Positions 6,472 to 14,444 of a stretch of 18,823 bases of DNA are shown piece after piece; position 1 is the first letter of the stretch; every line of letters starts with the position of its first letter. The notes under the pieces were generated by a model. That model was given only the letters and a program-made list of their open reading frames with translations. It ran no database searches and had not been told where the DNA came from. The DNA is from Candidatus Bathyarchaeota archaeon. Its GTDB lineage: Archaea; Thermoproteota; Bathyarchaeia; Bathyarchaeales; SOJC01. The stretch covers positions 1-18,823 of the forward strand of contig DAOWHM010000082.1 of the NCBI GenBank assembly GCA_030641425.1, read 5' to 3'. The translations under genes and the position numbers were made by a program.

Positions 6472-7776
6472 GTGAGCAAAACAGAGAAGCCACACCTAAA
6501 CTTAATCATCATAGGTCACGTGGACCACGGGAAATCTACAACCACTGGGCATCTGCTCTACAAGGCAGGAGCCATTGACGATCGAGTAATCAAGTCCTAC
6601 GAAGAAGAAGCGAAACAATTAGGCAAAGAAACTTTCAAGTATGCATGGGTTCTTGACAATCTTAAAGAGGAACGTGAACGAGGGTTAACCATCGACCTCC
6701 GATTCCTTAAATTTGAAACCAAAAAGTACTTTTTCACAGTTATCGATTCCCCAGGACACAGAGACTTCGTTAAGAACATGATTACAGGAGCAAGCCAAGC
6801 CGACGCTGCAATCCTATTCGTTTCTGCCAAGAGAGGCGAGTTCGAAGCTGGTATCGGTCCTGGTGGACAGACACGAGAGCATGGCTTTCTAGCATTCACG
6901 CTAGGTTGCCATCAGCTGATAGTGGCTGTTAACAAGATGGATGATCCAACAGTTAACTGGAGTCAAGAGCGATACGAAGAGATAAAAGCGGAAATAGGCC
7001 GCATGCTCAAGATGGTTGGCTTCAAGGTTGAGAAGGTACCTTTCGTGCCAACTTCAGGTTGGACAGGAGACAACTTGGTAGAGAAAGGCGACAAAATGCC
7101 TTGGTACAAAGGGCCAACACTCTTCGAAGCTCTTGATGACTTTGAAGTTCCCCCAAAACCTCTCACCAAACCTCTACGCCTACCCGTACAAGATATATAT
7201 ACAATCCGAGGAGTCGGAACTGTACCTGTAGGTCGCGTTGAAACAGGAGTTCTAAAAGAGGGCGATGCCATCATCTTCATGCCATCAAATGTAAAAGGCG
7301 AAGTTAAATCCTTAGAGACTCACCACGCCAGAGTTCTCAAGGCTGAACCGGGAGACAATATAGGCTTCAACGTAAGAAGAATATCAAAGGATGATGTGCA
7401 CAGAGGAGATGTTTGTGGACATCCAAACAACCCGCCAACAGTCGCCAAAGAATTCATCGGTCAAATAATCGTGATCTATCACCCCACAGCAGTAGCAGCA
7501 GGATATACACCGGTTCTACACTTCCACACTGGACAAGTAGCATGTCGATTTACTGAACTCATTAAGAAGATTGATCCTCGAACTGGTCAAACAATCGAGG
7601 AAAAACCAGCATTCTTGAAAACTGGCGATGGCGCTTCTGTTCGAATGGAACCCTTACATCCCATCTCGGTGGAGACTTACACGGATTTCCAGGAACTAGG
7701 ACGATTCGCAGTGCGAGATATGGGCACTACAGTGGCTGCAGGTATAATTAGAGAGATAACAAAGAAAGGTCCATAA
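6472..7776 (+). CDS. tuf: Translation elongation factor 1-alpha (EF-Tu family)
   Basis: GTPase that delivers aminoacyl-tRNA to the ribosome. At 434 residues it is full length for the archaeal/eukaryotic form. G1 is GHVDHGKS (15-22), G3 is DSPGH (91-95, with serine where DAPGH is common), G4 is NKMD (153-156). Domain II starts near LRLPVQDIYTIRGVGTVPVG and domain III ends RFAVRDMGTTVAAGIIREI. The start is GTG with a strong GGAGG site, giving MSKTEKPHLNLIIIGHVDHG. It stands alone: S10, its frequent archaeal partner, does not follow, and the next gene has its own promoter after a pyrimidine-rich terminator. Divergent from the DRG-like GTPase gene. Confidence 0.98.
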   Translation: MSKTEKPHLNLIIIGHVDHGKSTTTGHLLYKAGAIDDRVIKSYEEEAKQLGKETFKYAWVLDNLKEERERGLTIDLRFLKFETKKYFFTVIDSPGHRDFVKNMITGASQADAAILFVSAKRGEFEAGIGPGGQTREHGFLAFTLGCHQLIVAVNKMDDPTVNWSQERYEEIKAEIGRMLKMVGFKVEKVPFVPTSGWTGDNLVEKGDKMPWYKGPTLFEALDDFEVPPKPLTKPLRLPVQDIYTIRGVGTVPVGRVETGVLKEGDAIIFMPSNVKGEVKSLETHHARVLKAEPGDNIGFNVRRISKDDVHRGDVCGHPNNPPTVAKEFIGQIIVIYHPTAVAAGYTPVLHFHTGQVACRFTELIKKIDPRTGQTIEEKPAFLKTGDGASVRMEPLHPISVETYTDFQELGRFAVRDMGTTVAAGIIREITKKGP

Positions 7777-7793
7777 GAGCTCCGAATTTTCAG

Positions 7794-7816
7794 TCTCCTT
7801 TTTCCCCACCCTTTTT
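7794..7816 (+). terminator. Pyrimidine-rich terminator after EF-1A
   Basis: Two runs of five T (7799-7803 and 7812-7816) lie in a nearly pure pyrimidine stretch 20-40 bases after the stop, which fits intrinsic archaeal termination at T-tracts. No stem-loop is needed or obvious. Confidence 0.55.
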
Positions 7817-7846
7817 ATTAATAATACTTCACATGAGCTGTCAAGG

Positions 7847-7855
7847 TTTTATATC
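7847..7855 (+). promoter_or_regulatory. TATA box of the XPF-like nuclease gene
   Basis: TTTTATATC is a good TATA box. It predicts a transcript start near 7876 and a leader of about 18 bases before the ATG at 7894. Only a weak purine-rich site precedes the ATG. Confidence 0.5.
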
Positions 7856-7893
7856 GGAGAACATACTTGGTGTTTCAACCTTGAGTTGAGAGT

Positions 7894-8625
7894 ATGTGCG
7901 GAGTAGAATCATTAATCCCTTACATTAAGAAGCCAAAAAAAGATTCTCAACCAACGATAATTATAGATAGCCGTGAAGCGAGTAGCGCAAAAAAAATCGT
8001 CAAGGCATTGATAGAGCGGGGCGCAAATGTTAAAATTCAACCCTTACCTAAAGGTGATTACGTCATTTCAGATCTTTGCGCCATCGAACGGAAGACAGTT
8101 CAAGACTTCGCCTACACACTCACGCGCCGCAACCTTTTCGACCAAGTCTTCGGCTTAAAAGAAACCTATAAGACTCCCATCGTTTTGTTGGAAGGATATC
8201 TACCGATAATCTACAAATTCAGCAGTATTAACCCCTCAGCCATTTGGGGCGCTCTTTTTGCCTTAGCAAGACAAGGGATCCCGTTAATTCACACGACAAA
8301 CCAAAAGGAAACAGTTGATTTCCTCTACATTTCCGCTCGACAAGAACAGATAGTTGAAAAACGATTTCCAGCCGTACATCCTTCCAAGAAGATAGAAACC
8401 CTGGCTGATTCACAAATTTATTTCATCGCCAGTCTCCCAAAAATTGGGCGTGAAAAAGCTTTGGCTATCCTCAAATCATATCAAACGCCCATAAACGCCC
8501 TAGTTAATGTTGATAGCTGGACAAAGGAAGTGCATGGACTCGGACCCATAATCAGCAAGAAGGTGAGTAATGTCTTGAACACTCCATTCAAGCAATACCC
8601 TGCAGGAATCACCCCTTCAAAGTAA
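7894..8625 (+). CDS. xpf: XPF/ERCC4-family structure-specific nuclease, short archaeal form
   Basis: A 243-residue nuclease of the XPF/ERCC4 family, which cuts branched and 3'-flap DNA in repair and replication restart. The active site is fully present: D25-S-R27-E28, then KGDY (53-56) and the hallmark E65-R66-K67-x3-D71. A C-terminal tandem helix-hairpin-helix region (about 183-235: LPKIGREKALAILKSYQ, then VHGLGPIISKKVSNVL) binds DNA. It lacks the N-terminal helicase found in euryarchaeal Hef, so it resembles the short form typical of Crenarchaeota and relatives, which works with PCNA. I saw no clear C-terminal PCNA-binding box (the end is PAGITPSK). The gene has its own promoter and no operon partner. 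Confidence 0.9.
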   Translation: MCGVESLIPYIKKPKKDSQPTIIIDSREASSAKKIVKALIERGANVKIQPLPKGDYVISDLCAIERKTVQDFAYTLTRRNLFDQVFGLKETYKTPIVLLEGYLPIIYKFSSINPSAIWGALFALARQGIPLIHTTNQKETVDFLYISARQEQIVEKRFPAVHPSKKIETLADSQIYFIASLPKIGREKALAILKSYQTPINALVNVDSWTKEVHGLGPIISKKVSNVLNTPFKQYPAGITPSK

Positions 8626-8785
8626 TTCGCATTTCTATTCCTGATACATATCTTGCCAAACCCAAGTCCTATGGTGTTGTGTCTCATTAGAGTATGCATG
8701 CAGGCGCAAGCAGAAGGTTGTGATTCCTTGTCTGATCCGGATTTAAATGCTTTGACCAAGATTGCATGCATTCCAAATCGTTAAA

Positions 8786-8835
8786 CCTTATAAACAGGAG
8801 TGTTTGAATAATCACTGCTACATGAAAAGGGTGAA
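8786..8835 (+). promoter_or_regulatory. Promoter and ribosome-binding site of the L7Ae-S28e-L24e operon
   Basis: CTTATAAA (8787-8794) is a TATA box with a predicted transcript start near 8815. GGTGA (8830-8834) lies six bases before the ATG at 8841. A second TATA-like ATTTAAAT occurs near 8741. The preceding 160 bases hold no gene that I can support. Confidence 0.55.
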
Positions 8836-8840
8836 GGCTA

Positions 8841-9218
8841 ATGTCCAAGCCATTCTATATGAAATTCGAAATTCCAGCAGAAGTCGCAGATGCAGCCTGT
8901 GAAGCCCTGCAAATTGCATCTCAAACTGGTCGAGTTAGAAGAGGAACTAATGAGACAACAAAGGCAATAGAACGGGGCATCGCAAAGCTAGTGATCATTG
9001 CAGAGGATGTGGAGCCACCTGAAGTTGTTGCTCATCTCCCAATACTATGTGACGAGAGAAAAACACTTTATGTGTTCGTTCCAACGAAGAAGAAGATTGG
9101 TGAAGCTGTCGGCATCGATGTTCCAGCCGCTTCAGTATCCATAGTTGAGGAAGGCGACGCTGCGAATCTCATAAAAGAGATAAGCAAACGAATCGATGCA
9201 ATTCGACGAGGCAAGTAG
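8841..9218 (+). CDS. rpl7ae: Ribosomal protein L7Ae (eL8), kink-turn RNA-binding protein
   Basis: The 125-residue L7Ae protein binds kink-turns in rRNA, in box C/D and H/ACA guide RNAs and in RNase P RNA. Its signature [20 protein letters not shown] (residues 33-52) contains the RNA-contacting [27 protein letters not shown] and the [16 protein letters not shown] strand complete the fold. ATG at 8841 has a GGTGA ribosome site. It is the first gene of an operon with S28e, whose start lies four bases after its stop, then L24e, an order common in archaea. Confidence 0.97.
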   Translation: MSKPFYMKFEIPAEVADAACEALQIASQTGRVRRGTNETTKAIERGIAKLVIIAEDVEPPEVVAHLPILCDERKTLYVFVPTKKKIGEAVGIDVPAASVSIVEEGDAANLIKEISKRIDAIRRGK

Positions 9219-9222
9219 AAAG

Positions 9223-9468
9223 ATGAGCAAGAGAGGAACGAAAGAAAAGAGAAAACCTGAGGAAATACGTGATCATGTTCCAGCTGAGGTAATTCAAGTT
9301 ATCGGTCGCACTAGTGCCACAGGCGAAATAAGTCAAGTTCGAGTGCGGGTACTAGAAGGCAAAGACAAAGGACGCATAATTACCCGGAATATCAAAGGCC
9401 CTGTCAGAGTCGAAGATGTACTAATGCTCAGGGAAACTGAGCGCGAAGCAAGAAAAATGCGGCGGTAA
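9223..9468 (+). CDS. rps28e: Small-subunit ribosomal protein S28e (eS28)
   Basis: Archaeal/eukaryotic ribosomal protein of about 81 residues, near the mRNA exit channel of the small subunit. It shows [20 protein letters not shown], the [20 protein letters not shown] loop and [14 protein letters not shown], which is the diagnostic S28e ending. The frame extends upstream into L7Ae, but ATG at 9223 gives the normal MSKRG start and has GAGG (9208-9211) 11 bases before it, inside the L7Ae 3' end. Translational coupling with L7Ae is therefore likely. Confidence 0.96.
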   Translation: MSKRGTKEKRKPEEIRDHVPAEVIQVIGRTSATGEISQVRVRVLEGKDKGRIITRNIKGPVRVEDVLMLRETEREARKMRR

Positions 9469-9497
9469 GGAAAAAGGCAAAACAGGAAGAGCAGTAG

Positions 9498-9695
9498 ATG
9501 CCAAGATCACGGTTATGTTCATTCTGTGGACATGAATACCAGCAGGGCAGTGGTCAAATGTATGTTAGAAATGACGGTACTATTCTGTGGTTTTGCTCAA
9601 GCAAATGCCGGAAAAACAGTCTGAAGCTCAGGCGAGACTCACGAAAACTGAGATGGACAAAGTACTTCGGAAAAGAAGAAAAAGGTAAAGCATAA
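9498..9695 (+). CDS. rpl24e: Large-subunit ribosomal protein L24e (eL24)
   Basis: A 65-residue zinc-ribbon ribosomal protein. The zinc ligands are CSFC (7-10) and FCSSKC (33-37 region), with the typical G-x-M-Y-V-R-N-D-G stretch between them and RDSRKLRWTKYF after. It is the third gene of the L7Ae-S28e-L24e operon, 29 bases after S28e with a purine-rich leader. In many archaea the next gene is nucleoside diphosphate kinase; it is missing here. A T-run at 9701-9705 immediately after the stop suggests the operon ends here. Confidence 0.96.
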   Translation: MPRSRLCSFCGHEYQQGSGQMYVRNDGTILWFCSSKCRKNSLKLRRDSRKLRWTKYFGKEEKGKA

Positions 9696-10022
9696 AGTCA
9701 TTTTTCTATAAATACAACTGATAGCTCTCAAAGGTTCCTCTCAAAGAAGCCGATATCGGAACCATCAAAGTAGACCCAAGTGACTAAAGTTGCCAATCCA
9801 GTAACCACCGAATCGTTTTACATACATGGTTCGTGTTTTCAGGAAAGTGTTTCCTCAAAGGCTGATGACGTTAACTTCCTAACACTTGAGCAGAGTGTGT
9901 CTTGGTCAACAAACATCTGGTTGAGTTCCAAGAGTTAGTAAGGAAAACAGTTTATATCAAGGATAAGGCTTTCTAATGAGGCTCTGACATTAAACTCCAA
10001 GAACTAGAAAGGTGAACCCGCT
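9696..10022 (+). other. 327-base gene-free gap; contains terminator, inverted repeats and the aIF5B promoter
   Basis: The gap stands where ndk usually lies and has no frame that encodes it. TTTTT at 9701-9705 is a likely terminator for L24e. GGTTCC (9733-9738) and GGAACC (9758-9763) form an inverted repeat enclosing the 10-base palindrome CCGATATCGG (9750-9759, overlapping the right arm). TTTATAT (9951-9957) is a TATA box predicting a transcript start near 9980, and GGTGA (10011-10015) is the ribosome site for the TTG at 10023. The middle part (9770-9940) shows nothing I can name. Confidence 0.55.
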
Positions 10023-11804
10023 TTGCCGACTAGACAACCTATCGTCTGTGTGCTAGGACATGTTGATACTGGAAAGACTCTCCTGTTGGATAATATAAGA
10101 AAAAGCAGCGTACAAGCACGTGAAATAGGTGGGATCACTCAGCACATCGGTGCAAGTTTCTTTCCTATAGACACCCTGATGGAATTCTGTGGTCCTCTGC
10201 TGACTCAGCTGAAGGGAAAGATCAAGATTCCAGGGCTTTTGATAATTGATACACCAGGGCATGAAGCTTTCGCTAATCTCCGGAAGAGAGGTGGAGGTGC
10301 CGCAGATATTGCCATTCTGATTATTGATGTATTGAAAGGCTTTGAAGCCCAAACTTATGAGTCCCTTGAGATTCTGAAGGCTAGAAGAACACCGTTTCTG
10401 GTTGGAGTGAATAAAATCGATCGTATTTCAGGATGGAAGTTCGAATCTGGAAAGTTGTTTCTGGAATCGTATCAATCTCAAGATCTATCTGTGCGGGAAG
10501 ACTTGGACAATCGGCTCTATACGATTATGGGAGTGTTCTCAACCCTAAACATTCAATCAGAACGCTTTGACAGAATAAAAGATTTCACAAAGTCGATTGC
10601 TCTTGTGCCCGTAAGTGCCAAGACTGGAGAAGGAATACCTGAACTTCTGTCGGTCCTTGTAGGTTTGACCCAGCAATACTTGAAGAAGCAACTATTGGTA
10701 ACGAAGGGTCCAGGAAAGGGAACTGTTTTGGAGGTGAAGGAGGAACCAGGGTTAGGAGTCACTATCAACGCTATTATTTACGATGGGGTTCTCAGAAGAG
10801 GAGACATGATTGTGGTTGGAGGAAAAGAACAACCCATTGTGACGAAGGTCCGAGCTGCTCTTTTGCCTAAGCCATTAGATGAAATAAGGGATCCGCGTGA
10901 CAAATTCTCATCTGTAGATGTGATTCCAGCTGCTTCAGGGATTAAGATTGCTGCTCCGGATCTGGATTTGGCCTTGGCTGGGGCTCCATTGTATGTGATT
11001 CCTTCAAAGGAAGAAACTGAAGATTATATTAATCTGGTTTCTGAAGAAGTCGAAAAGGTGAAGGTCACCACAGATGTAGATGGTGTTATCTTGAAGACTG
11101 ATGCATTGGGAAGTTTGGAAGCAATTGCAGAAAGCCTGAAACGAGAAAATTTTCCCATACGACTGGCTGATGTTGGTGATGTGTCGAAACGTGATGTCGT
11201 TGAAGCTAAGGTTGTGAAAGACCATGAGCCACTATATGGAGTAGTTCTGGCATTCAATGTGAAAGTGTTACCCGATGCTGAAAAGGAAGCTAGAGACCAT
11301 CGAGTGGAAATCTTTCAAAATAAGATAATTTATCATCTAATCGACGATTTCGTTGAGTGGATTAGAGGTGAGAAAGAGAGAATGACCCAGTACGAATTAG
11401 AGCGGATGATTAAGCCTGGGAAAATACGGATTCTGCCGGGATATATTTTTAGAAAAGCGAAACCTGCAATCGTAGGCGTAAAAGTACTGGCGGGTCAGAT
11501 AAAACCTCGGCTTGTCCTAGTTAAAGAGGATGGAACAGATGTCGGTGAGATAAAGCAGATCCAAGATCGAGGTAAGGCAGTTTCAGAAGCTAGGACCGAT
11601 ATGGAGGTAGCTGTTTCTTTGAACAAGCCGATCGTTGGTCGACACATCAATGAAAAAGACACTCTTTATGTTAGAGTTCCAGAGGCACATGCAAAAGCTT
11701 TACTAACAAAGTTAAAACAGCAATTGACTACTGAGGAAATTGAAGTGCTGAATGAATATGTGGAATTGATGAGAAAAAAAACAACTCCTTTCTGGGCAGC
11801 CTGA
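10023..11804 (+). CDS. infB: Translation initiation factor aIF5B (IF-2 homologue)
   Basis: GTPase that promotes subunit joining and initiator tRNA placement. At 593 residues it has the length of archaeal aIF5B, which lacks the long N-terminal arm of the eukaryotic protein. G1 is GHVDTGKT (12-19, the eIF5B-type version), the switch I region has GGITQHIG, G3 is DTPGH (76-80), and G4 is NKID (130-133). Domain II follows near 230, then domain III (DGVILKTDALGSLEAIAESL) and the C-terminal domain IV (RILPGYIFRKAKPAIVGVKV). TTG at 10023 is well supported by GGTGA seven bases upstream; no ATG lies nearby before the G1 motif. It has its own promoter, so it appears separated from the ribosomal operon to its left. 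Confidence 0.96.
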   Translation: MPTRQPIVCVLGHVDTGKTLLLDNIRKSSVQAREIGGITQHIGASFFPIDTLMEFCGPLLTQLKGKIKIPGLLIIDTPGHEAFANLRKRGGGAADIAILIIDVLKGFEAQTYESLEILKARRTPFLVGVNKIDRISGWKFESGKLFLESYQSQDLSVREDLDNRLYTIMGVFSTLNIQSERFDRIKDFTKSIALVPVSAKTGEGIPELLSVLVGLTQQYLKKQLLVTKGPGKGTVLEVKEEPGLGVTINAIIYDGVLRRGDMIVVGGKEQPIVTKVRAALLPKPLDEIRDPRDKFSSVDVIPAASGIKIAAPDLDLALAGAPLYVIPSKEETEDYINLVSEEVEKVKVTTDVDGVILKTDALGSLEAIAESLKRENFPIRLADVGDVSKRDVVEAKVVKDHEPLYGVVLAFNVKVLPDAEKEARDHRVEIFQNKIIYHLIDDFVEWIRGEKERMTQYELERMIKPGKIRILPGYIFRKAKPAIVGVKVLAGQIKPRLVLVKEDGTDVGEIKQIQDRGKAVSEARTDMEVAVSLNKPIVGRHINEKDTLYVRVPEAHAKALLTKLKQQLTTEEIEVLNEYVELMRKKTTPFWAA

Positions 11805-11885
11805 ACCGCTAACTGCAATTGAGCTTTGGATTGTAGGATTCACTATATTCAGCGCTAATCGCTTGTCCCTTAAGCTTCTTGAAAG

Positions 11886-12018
11886 TGTCGGAACCTAGTA
11901 TAATCCTGGGGATGTTTCGTTCGTATTTTGTCGGATCAGTTTAAGTATGAGTATAAATCCGACAATGTTAAATACTTGTTATCCTAGACTCATCTACGAG
12001 TGTGGAATAGTGTCGGAT
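11886..12018. promoter_or_regulatory. Cluster of four TGTCGGAW sites around the Fae-Hps promoter (putative operators)
   Basis: TGTCGGAA lies at 11886-11893, and TGTCGGAT at 11929-11936, 11964-11957 (minus strand) and 12011-12018. The middle two extend to a perfect 9-bp inverted repeat, TTGTCGGAT (11928-11936) and ATCCGACAA (11957-11965), spaced by 20 bases containing TTTAAGTA and the start of TATAAAT (11952-11958). A further TATA-like GTATAAT lies at 11898-11904. The density far exceeds chance for an 8-mer. Repressor or activator binding here is an inference. Confidence 0.6.
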
Positions 12019-13449
12019 ATCTTTTCTGGTAAGAAGCCATTGAGTAAGAAAGAACTAATTCGACAAATGAAGGCGTCCATGGCTATGCAGCTTGTGGCAA
12101 AAGAGAGAGGAAAACCGACAGTAGCTGGTACAGCAAAACTCATAGGTGTTCACCGGGACACATTGTATGAGTGGATGAAGGAGTTTGACGTAGATTTTAG
12201 TCAAATCCGTAGACAGATGATAGTGGATAAGGAAACTGGAGATGCTGCTGGAAAGCCTGCATATCTCATTGGAGAAGCTTTGGTGGGCGAGGGAGATGAA
12301 GTTGCACATATCGATTTGTTAATTGGAGATAAGAATGGTCCTGTTGGTGAAGCCTTTGCCTCTGGTATGTCGAATTTGTCAGCGGGGCATACTCCTCTAC
12401 TTGCTGTGATAAGACCAAACCTTCCCCCTAAACCTCACACTCTTTTGGTTCCCAAGGTAACAGTTAAGAACCTCGATGCAGTGGGGAAGATTTTCGGACC
12501 TGCACAAGCAGCAGTGGCGAAGGCTGTTGCTGACTCTGTAGAGGATGGGGTTGTCCCGAAAGATAAGATTGAAGACTGGGTCATTGTGTGCAGTGTATTC
12601 ATCCACCCTAATGCAAAGGATTACCGCAAAATATACCAATACAATTATGGTGCTACAAGACTGGCTTTAAAGAGAGCGTTGACGCGATACCCGTCACTCG
12701 ACAAAATCATATACGATAAAGATAGGGCGAGACATCCCATAATGGGCTTCAAAGTACCTCGTCTATGGCGTCCACCTTACCTGCAAATCGCATTAGACAT
12801 ACCGAGTTTCGAAAGGGCTAAGAGAATTATACAGGAATTGCCTGAGAGTGATCGAATTATATTGGAAGTTGGCACCCCTCTCCTGAAGAAGTATGGTGTA
12901 AGAGTCATAAAGGATCTGAGAGAGGTTGCACGGGATGTATTTGTCATCGCAGACTTGAAGACTTTAGATGTTGGGAAAGTAGAAGTAGATATGGCTTTCG
13001 AAGAAACTGCTGATGCAGTTGTGGCTGCGGGAGTAGCGGCTAAGGAGACTTTAAACCATTTCATCTATGAAGCGAAAAAACTGGGCATTTATGCCGTAGT
13101 TGACATGATGAATGTCAGCGATCCAGTTAAACTGCTCCGGTCGCTGAAGGAGTTGCCCAATGTGGTAATTCTGCATCGTGGTATTGATATGGAAACTGGA
13201 AGAACCCATGGTTTGGAGCGTATACAGAAGCTTAAACAAGCTTTCGCAGGTCAGAAATTCTTGGTTGCAGTTGCTGGTGGCATAAGACCTGAGACTGCAA
13301 GAGAAGCTTTGGAGAAAGGCGCTGATATTCTGATAGTTGGTCGATACGTGACTCAATCCAAAGATGTAAAACGTTCAGCAAGGGAATTCTTAGAGTTGAC
13401 TAGGGTGATGGCAGAAGATATAGATCTCTACAGGGTTCACGTGGAATAG
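11947..13449 (+). CDS. fae-hps: Helix-turn-helix / formaldehyde-activating enzyme (Fae) / hexulose-6-phosphate synthase (Hps) fusion
   Basis: Fae joins formaldehyde to tetrahydromethanopterin; archaeal Hps links formaldehyde and ribulose 5-phosphate, often run backwards to make pentoses. The Fae part is residues 107-250, starting [11 protein letters not shown] with the catalytic histidine in AHIDLLIGD (H121) and [10 protein letters not shown]. The Hps part is about 278-485, with IALDIPS (D284), ADLKTLDVG (D336, K338, D341), HRGID and AVAGGIRPE. Archaeal Fae-Hps normally begins at the MYLIGEAL position and has about 400 residues. Here about 105 more precede it in the same frame, including a Fis-like helix-turn-helix at 57-82 ([20 protein letters not shown]). 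The start is uncertain: ATG 11947, GTG 12010 or TTG 12040 ([11 protein letters not shown]). TATAAAT at 11952 and the operator copy at 12011 favour a later start, but all keep the helix-turn-helix. Confidence 0.93.
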   Translation: MSINPTMLNTCYPRLIYECGIVSDIFSGKKPLSKKELIRQMKASMAMQLVAKERGKPTVAGTAKLIGVHRDTLYEWMKEFDVDFSQIRRQMIVDKETGDAAGKPAYLIGEALVGEGDEVAHIDLLIGDKNGPVGEAFASGMSNLSAGHTPLLAVIRPNLPPKPHTLLVPKVTVKNLDAVGKIFGPAQAAVAKAVADSVEDGVVPKDKIEDWVIVCSVFIHPNAKDYRKIYQYNYGATRLALKRALTRYPSLDKIIYDKDRARHPIMGFKVPRLWRPPYLQIALDIPSFERAKRIIQELPESDRIILEVGTPLLKKYGVRVIKDLREVARDVFVIADLKTLDVGKVEVDMAFEETADAVVAAGVAAKETLNHFIYEAKKLGIYAVVDMMNVSDPVKLLRSLKELPNVVILHRGIDMETGRTHGLERIQKLKQAFAGQKFLVAVAGGIRPETAREALEKGADILIVGRYVTQSKDVKRSAREFLELTRVMAEDIDLYRVHVE

Positions 13450-13579
13450 ACAGGCTATCAGGGAAGAATCATCCGTCGCTAATAGGCATTGGGAGAATGA
13501 ACCCAAGTTTGCGTGGGCGTGTTTACGTTTGCGTTTAACCTAACAACACATGTGAATATGCGAAAAGGAACTGTGGGAT

Positions 13580-14437
13580 ATGGAATTAATCATTTTGGGT
13601 TCGGGGGGATCGACAACGATACCTAGACCGGGATGCCAGTGTAGAGTCTGCAATGAGGGTAAAGTCAAGGGAATTCCGTATACCCGTTCTGGATCTTCAA
13701 TGTTCATTTCAGACATAAATCTACTTTTTGACACACCTGAGGAGATTGCTTCTCAACTGAACAGAGAACAAATCATCCAGATTGATTTCATCTTCTATAC
13801 ACATTGGCATCCAGACCATACATTTGGCATGAGAATAGTGGAGAGAATGTACAAGTTTTGGCTCGACATGTTCGTGAGAGGTAAAAAGCCGAGAAACAGA
13901 GTTAAAGTATGTGCCCTAGGTAAAGTCATGGAAGACCTAGAATCCATGGGGTACAAAGGTGGAACATTTTTCAGATATTACGAAAAGTCAGATTTAATCG
14001 AAACAGTGAAACTGAAAGACAGCGAACCTTTCAAAATCAGAAACTTCATGATAACGCCTTTCGAGGTTCTAACCACCTATAACTTCTCTACAGTATTTCT
14101 CATCCAAGAAAATGACCGAAGAGTTATTTATGCTCCATGTGATGTGAAACCTTTCCCTGAAAGCCCGACACTGAGAGATATAGACATATTGATAATTGGC
14201 TCTTTCCACCCAGAAGGTCCGCTAAAGGAGGGAATAGTTATCCCTCAAGACAACGAGCTTAGAAAAGAATTATTTTCATTGGAGGCGATTCAAGAGCTTG
14301 CTAATAAACTAAACGCAAAGAAGACATTAGTGACTCATATAGAAGAAGAATGGGGCAGAACTTATGATGACTATAAACAAATGGAAAAAGAATACAACTT
14401 GGAATTCGCTCATGACGGAACGAGAATACAAATCTAA
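13580..14437 (+). CDS. Metallo-beta-lactamase-fold hydrolase, PhnP-like
   Basis: A 285-residue metal-dependent hydrolase. The start MELIILGSGGSTTIPRPGCQ and the cysteines C19, C21 and C24 (GCQCRVC) recall the structural zinc site of PhnP, a cyclic ribose phosphodiesterase. The metal motif is H75-W-H77-P-D79-H80, with further ligands likely in IYAPCD (about 193) and LVTHIEEEWG. No phosphonate genes are nearby, so the substrate is not predictable; other members of this branch act on cyclic phosphodiesters or cofactors. TTTAA near 13534 is a weak TATA candidate. The gene lies 130 bases after Fae-Hps, probably as a separate unit. Confidence 0.85.
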   Translation: MELIILGSGGSTTIPRPGCQCRVCNEGKVKGIPYTRSGSSMFISDINLLFDTPEEIASQLNREQIIQIDFIFYTHWHPDHTFGMRIVERMYKFWLDMFVRGKKPRNRVKVCALGKVMEDLESMGYKGGTFFRYYEKSDLIETVKLKDSEPFKIRNFMITPFEVLTTYNFSTVFLIQENDRRVIYAPCDVKPFPESPTLRDIDILIIGSFHPEGPLKEGIVIPQDNELRKELFSLEAIQELANKLNAKKTLVTHIEEEWGRTYDDYKQMEKEYNLEFAHDGTRIQI

Positions 14438-14444
14438 GGCCTAA

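Noticed and set aside
8690..8735. A T-arm-like stretch (AAGG, 8-base loop, CCTT) suggesting a tRNA
   Set aside because: The loop has the wrong length and consensus, and there are no matching acceptor, D or anticodon arms.
8481..8771. A 96-codon minus-strand frame over the end of the XPF-like gene
   Set aside because: It is antisense to the conserved helix-hairpin-helix coding region, and its product has no recognisable pattern.
9858..9930. A box C-like CTGATGA suggesting a box C/D guide RNA
   Set aside because: The first base does not fit RTGATGA and no CTGA box D or internal boxes follow at a suitable distance.
13500..13540. GTTTGCGT repeated at about 20-base spacing before the PhnP-like gene
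   Set aside because: There are only two short imperfect copies with no further array, so chance or a minor promoter element is enough.
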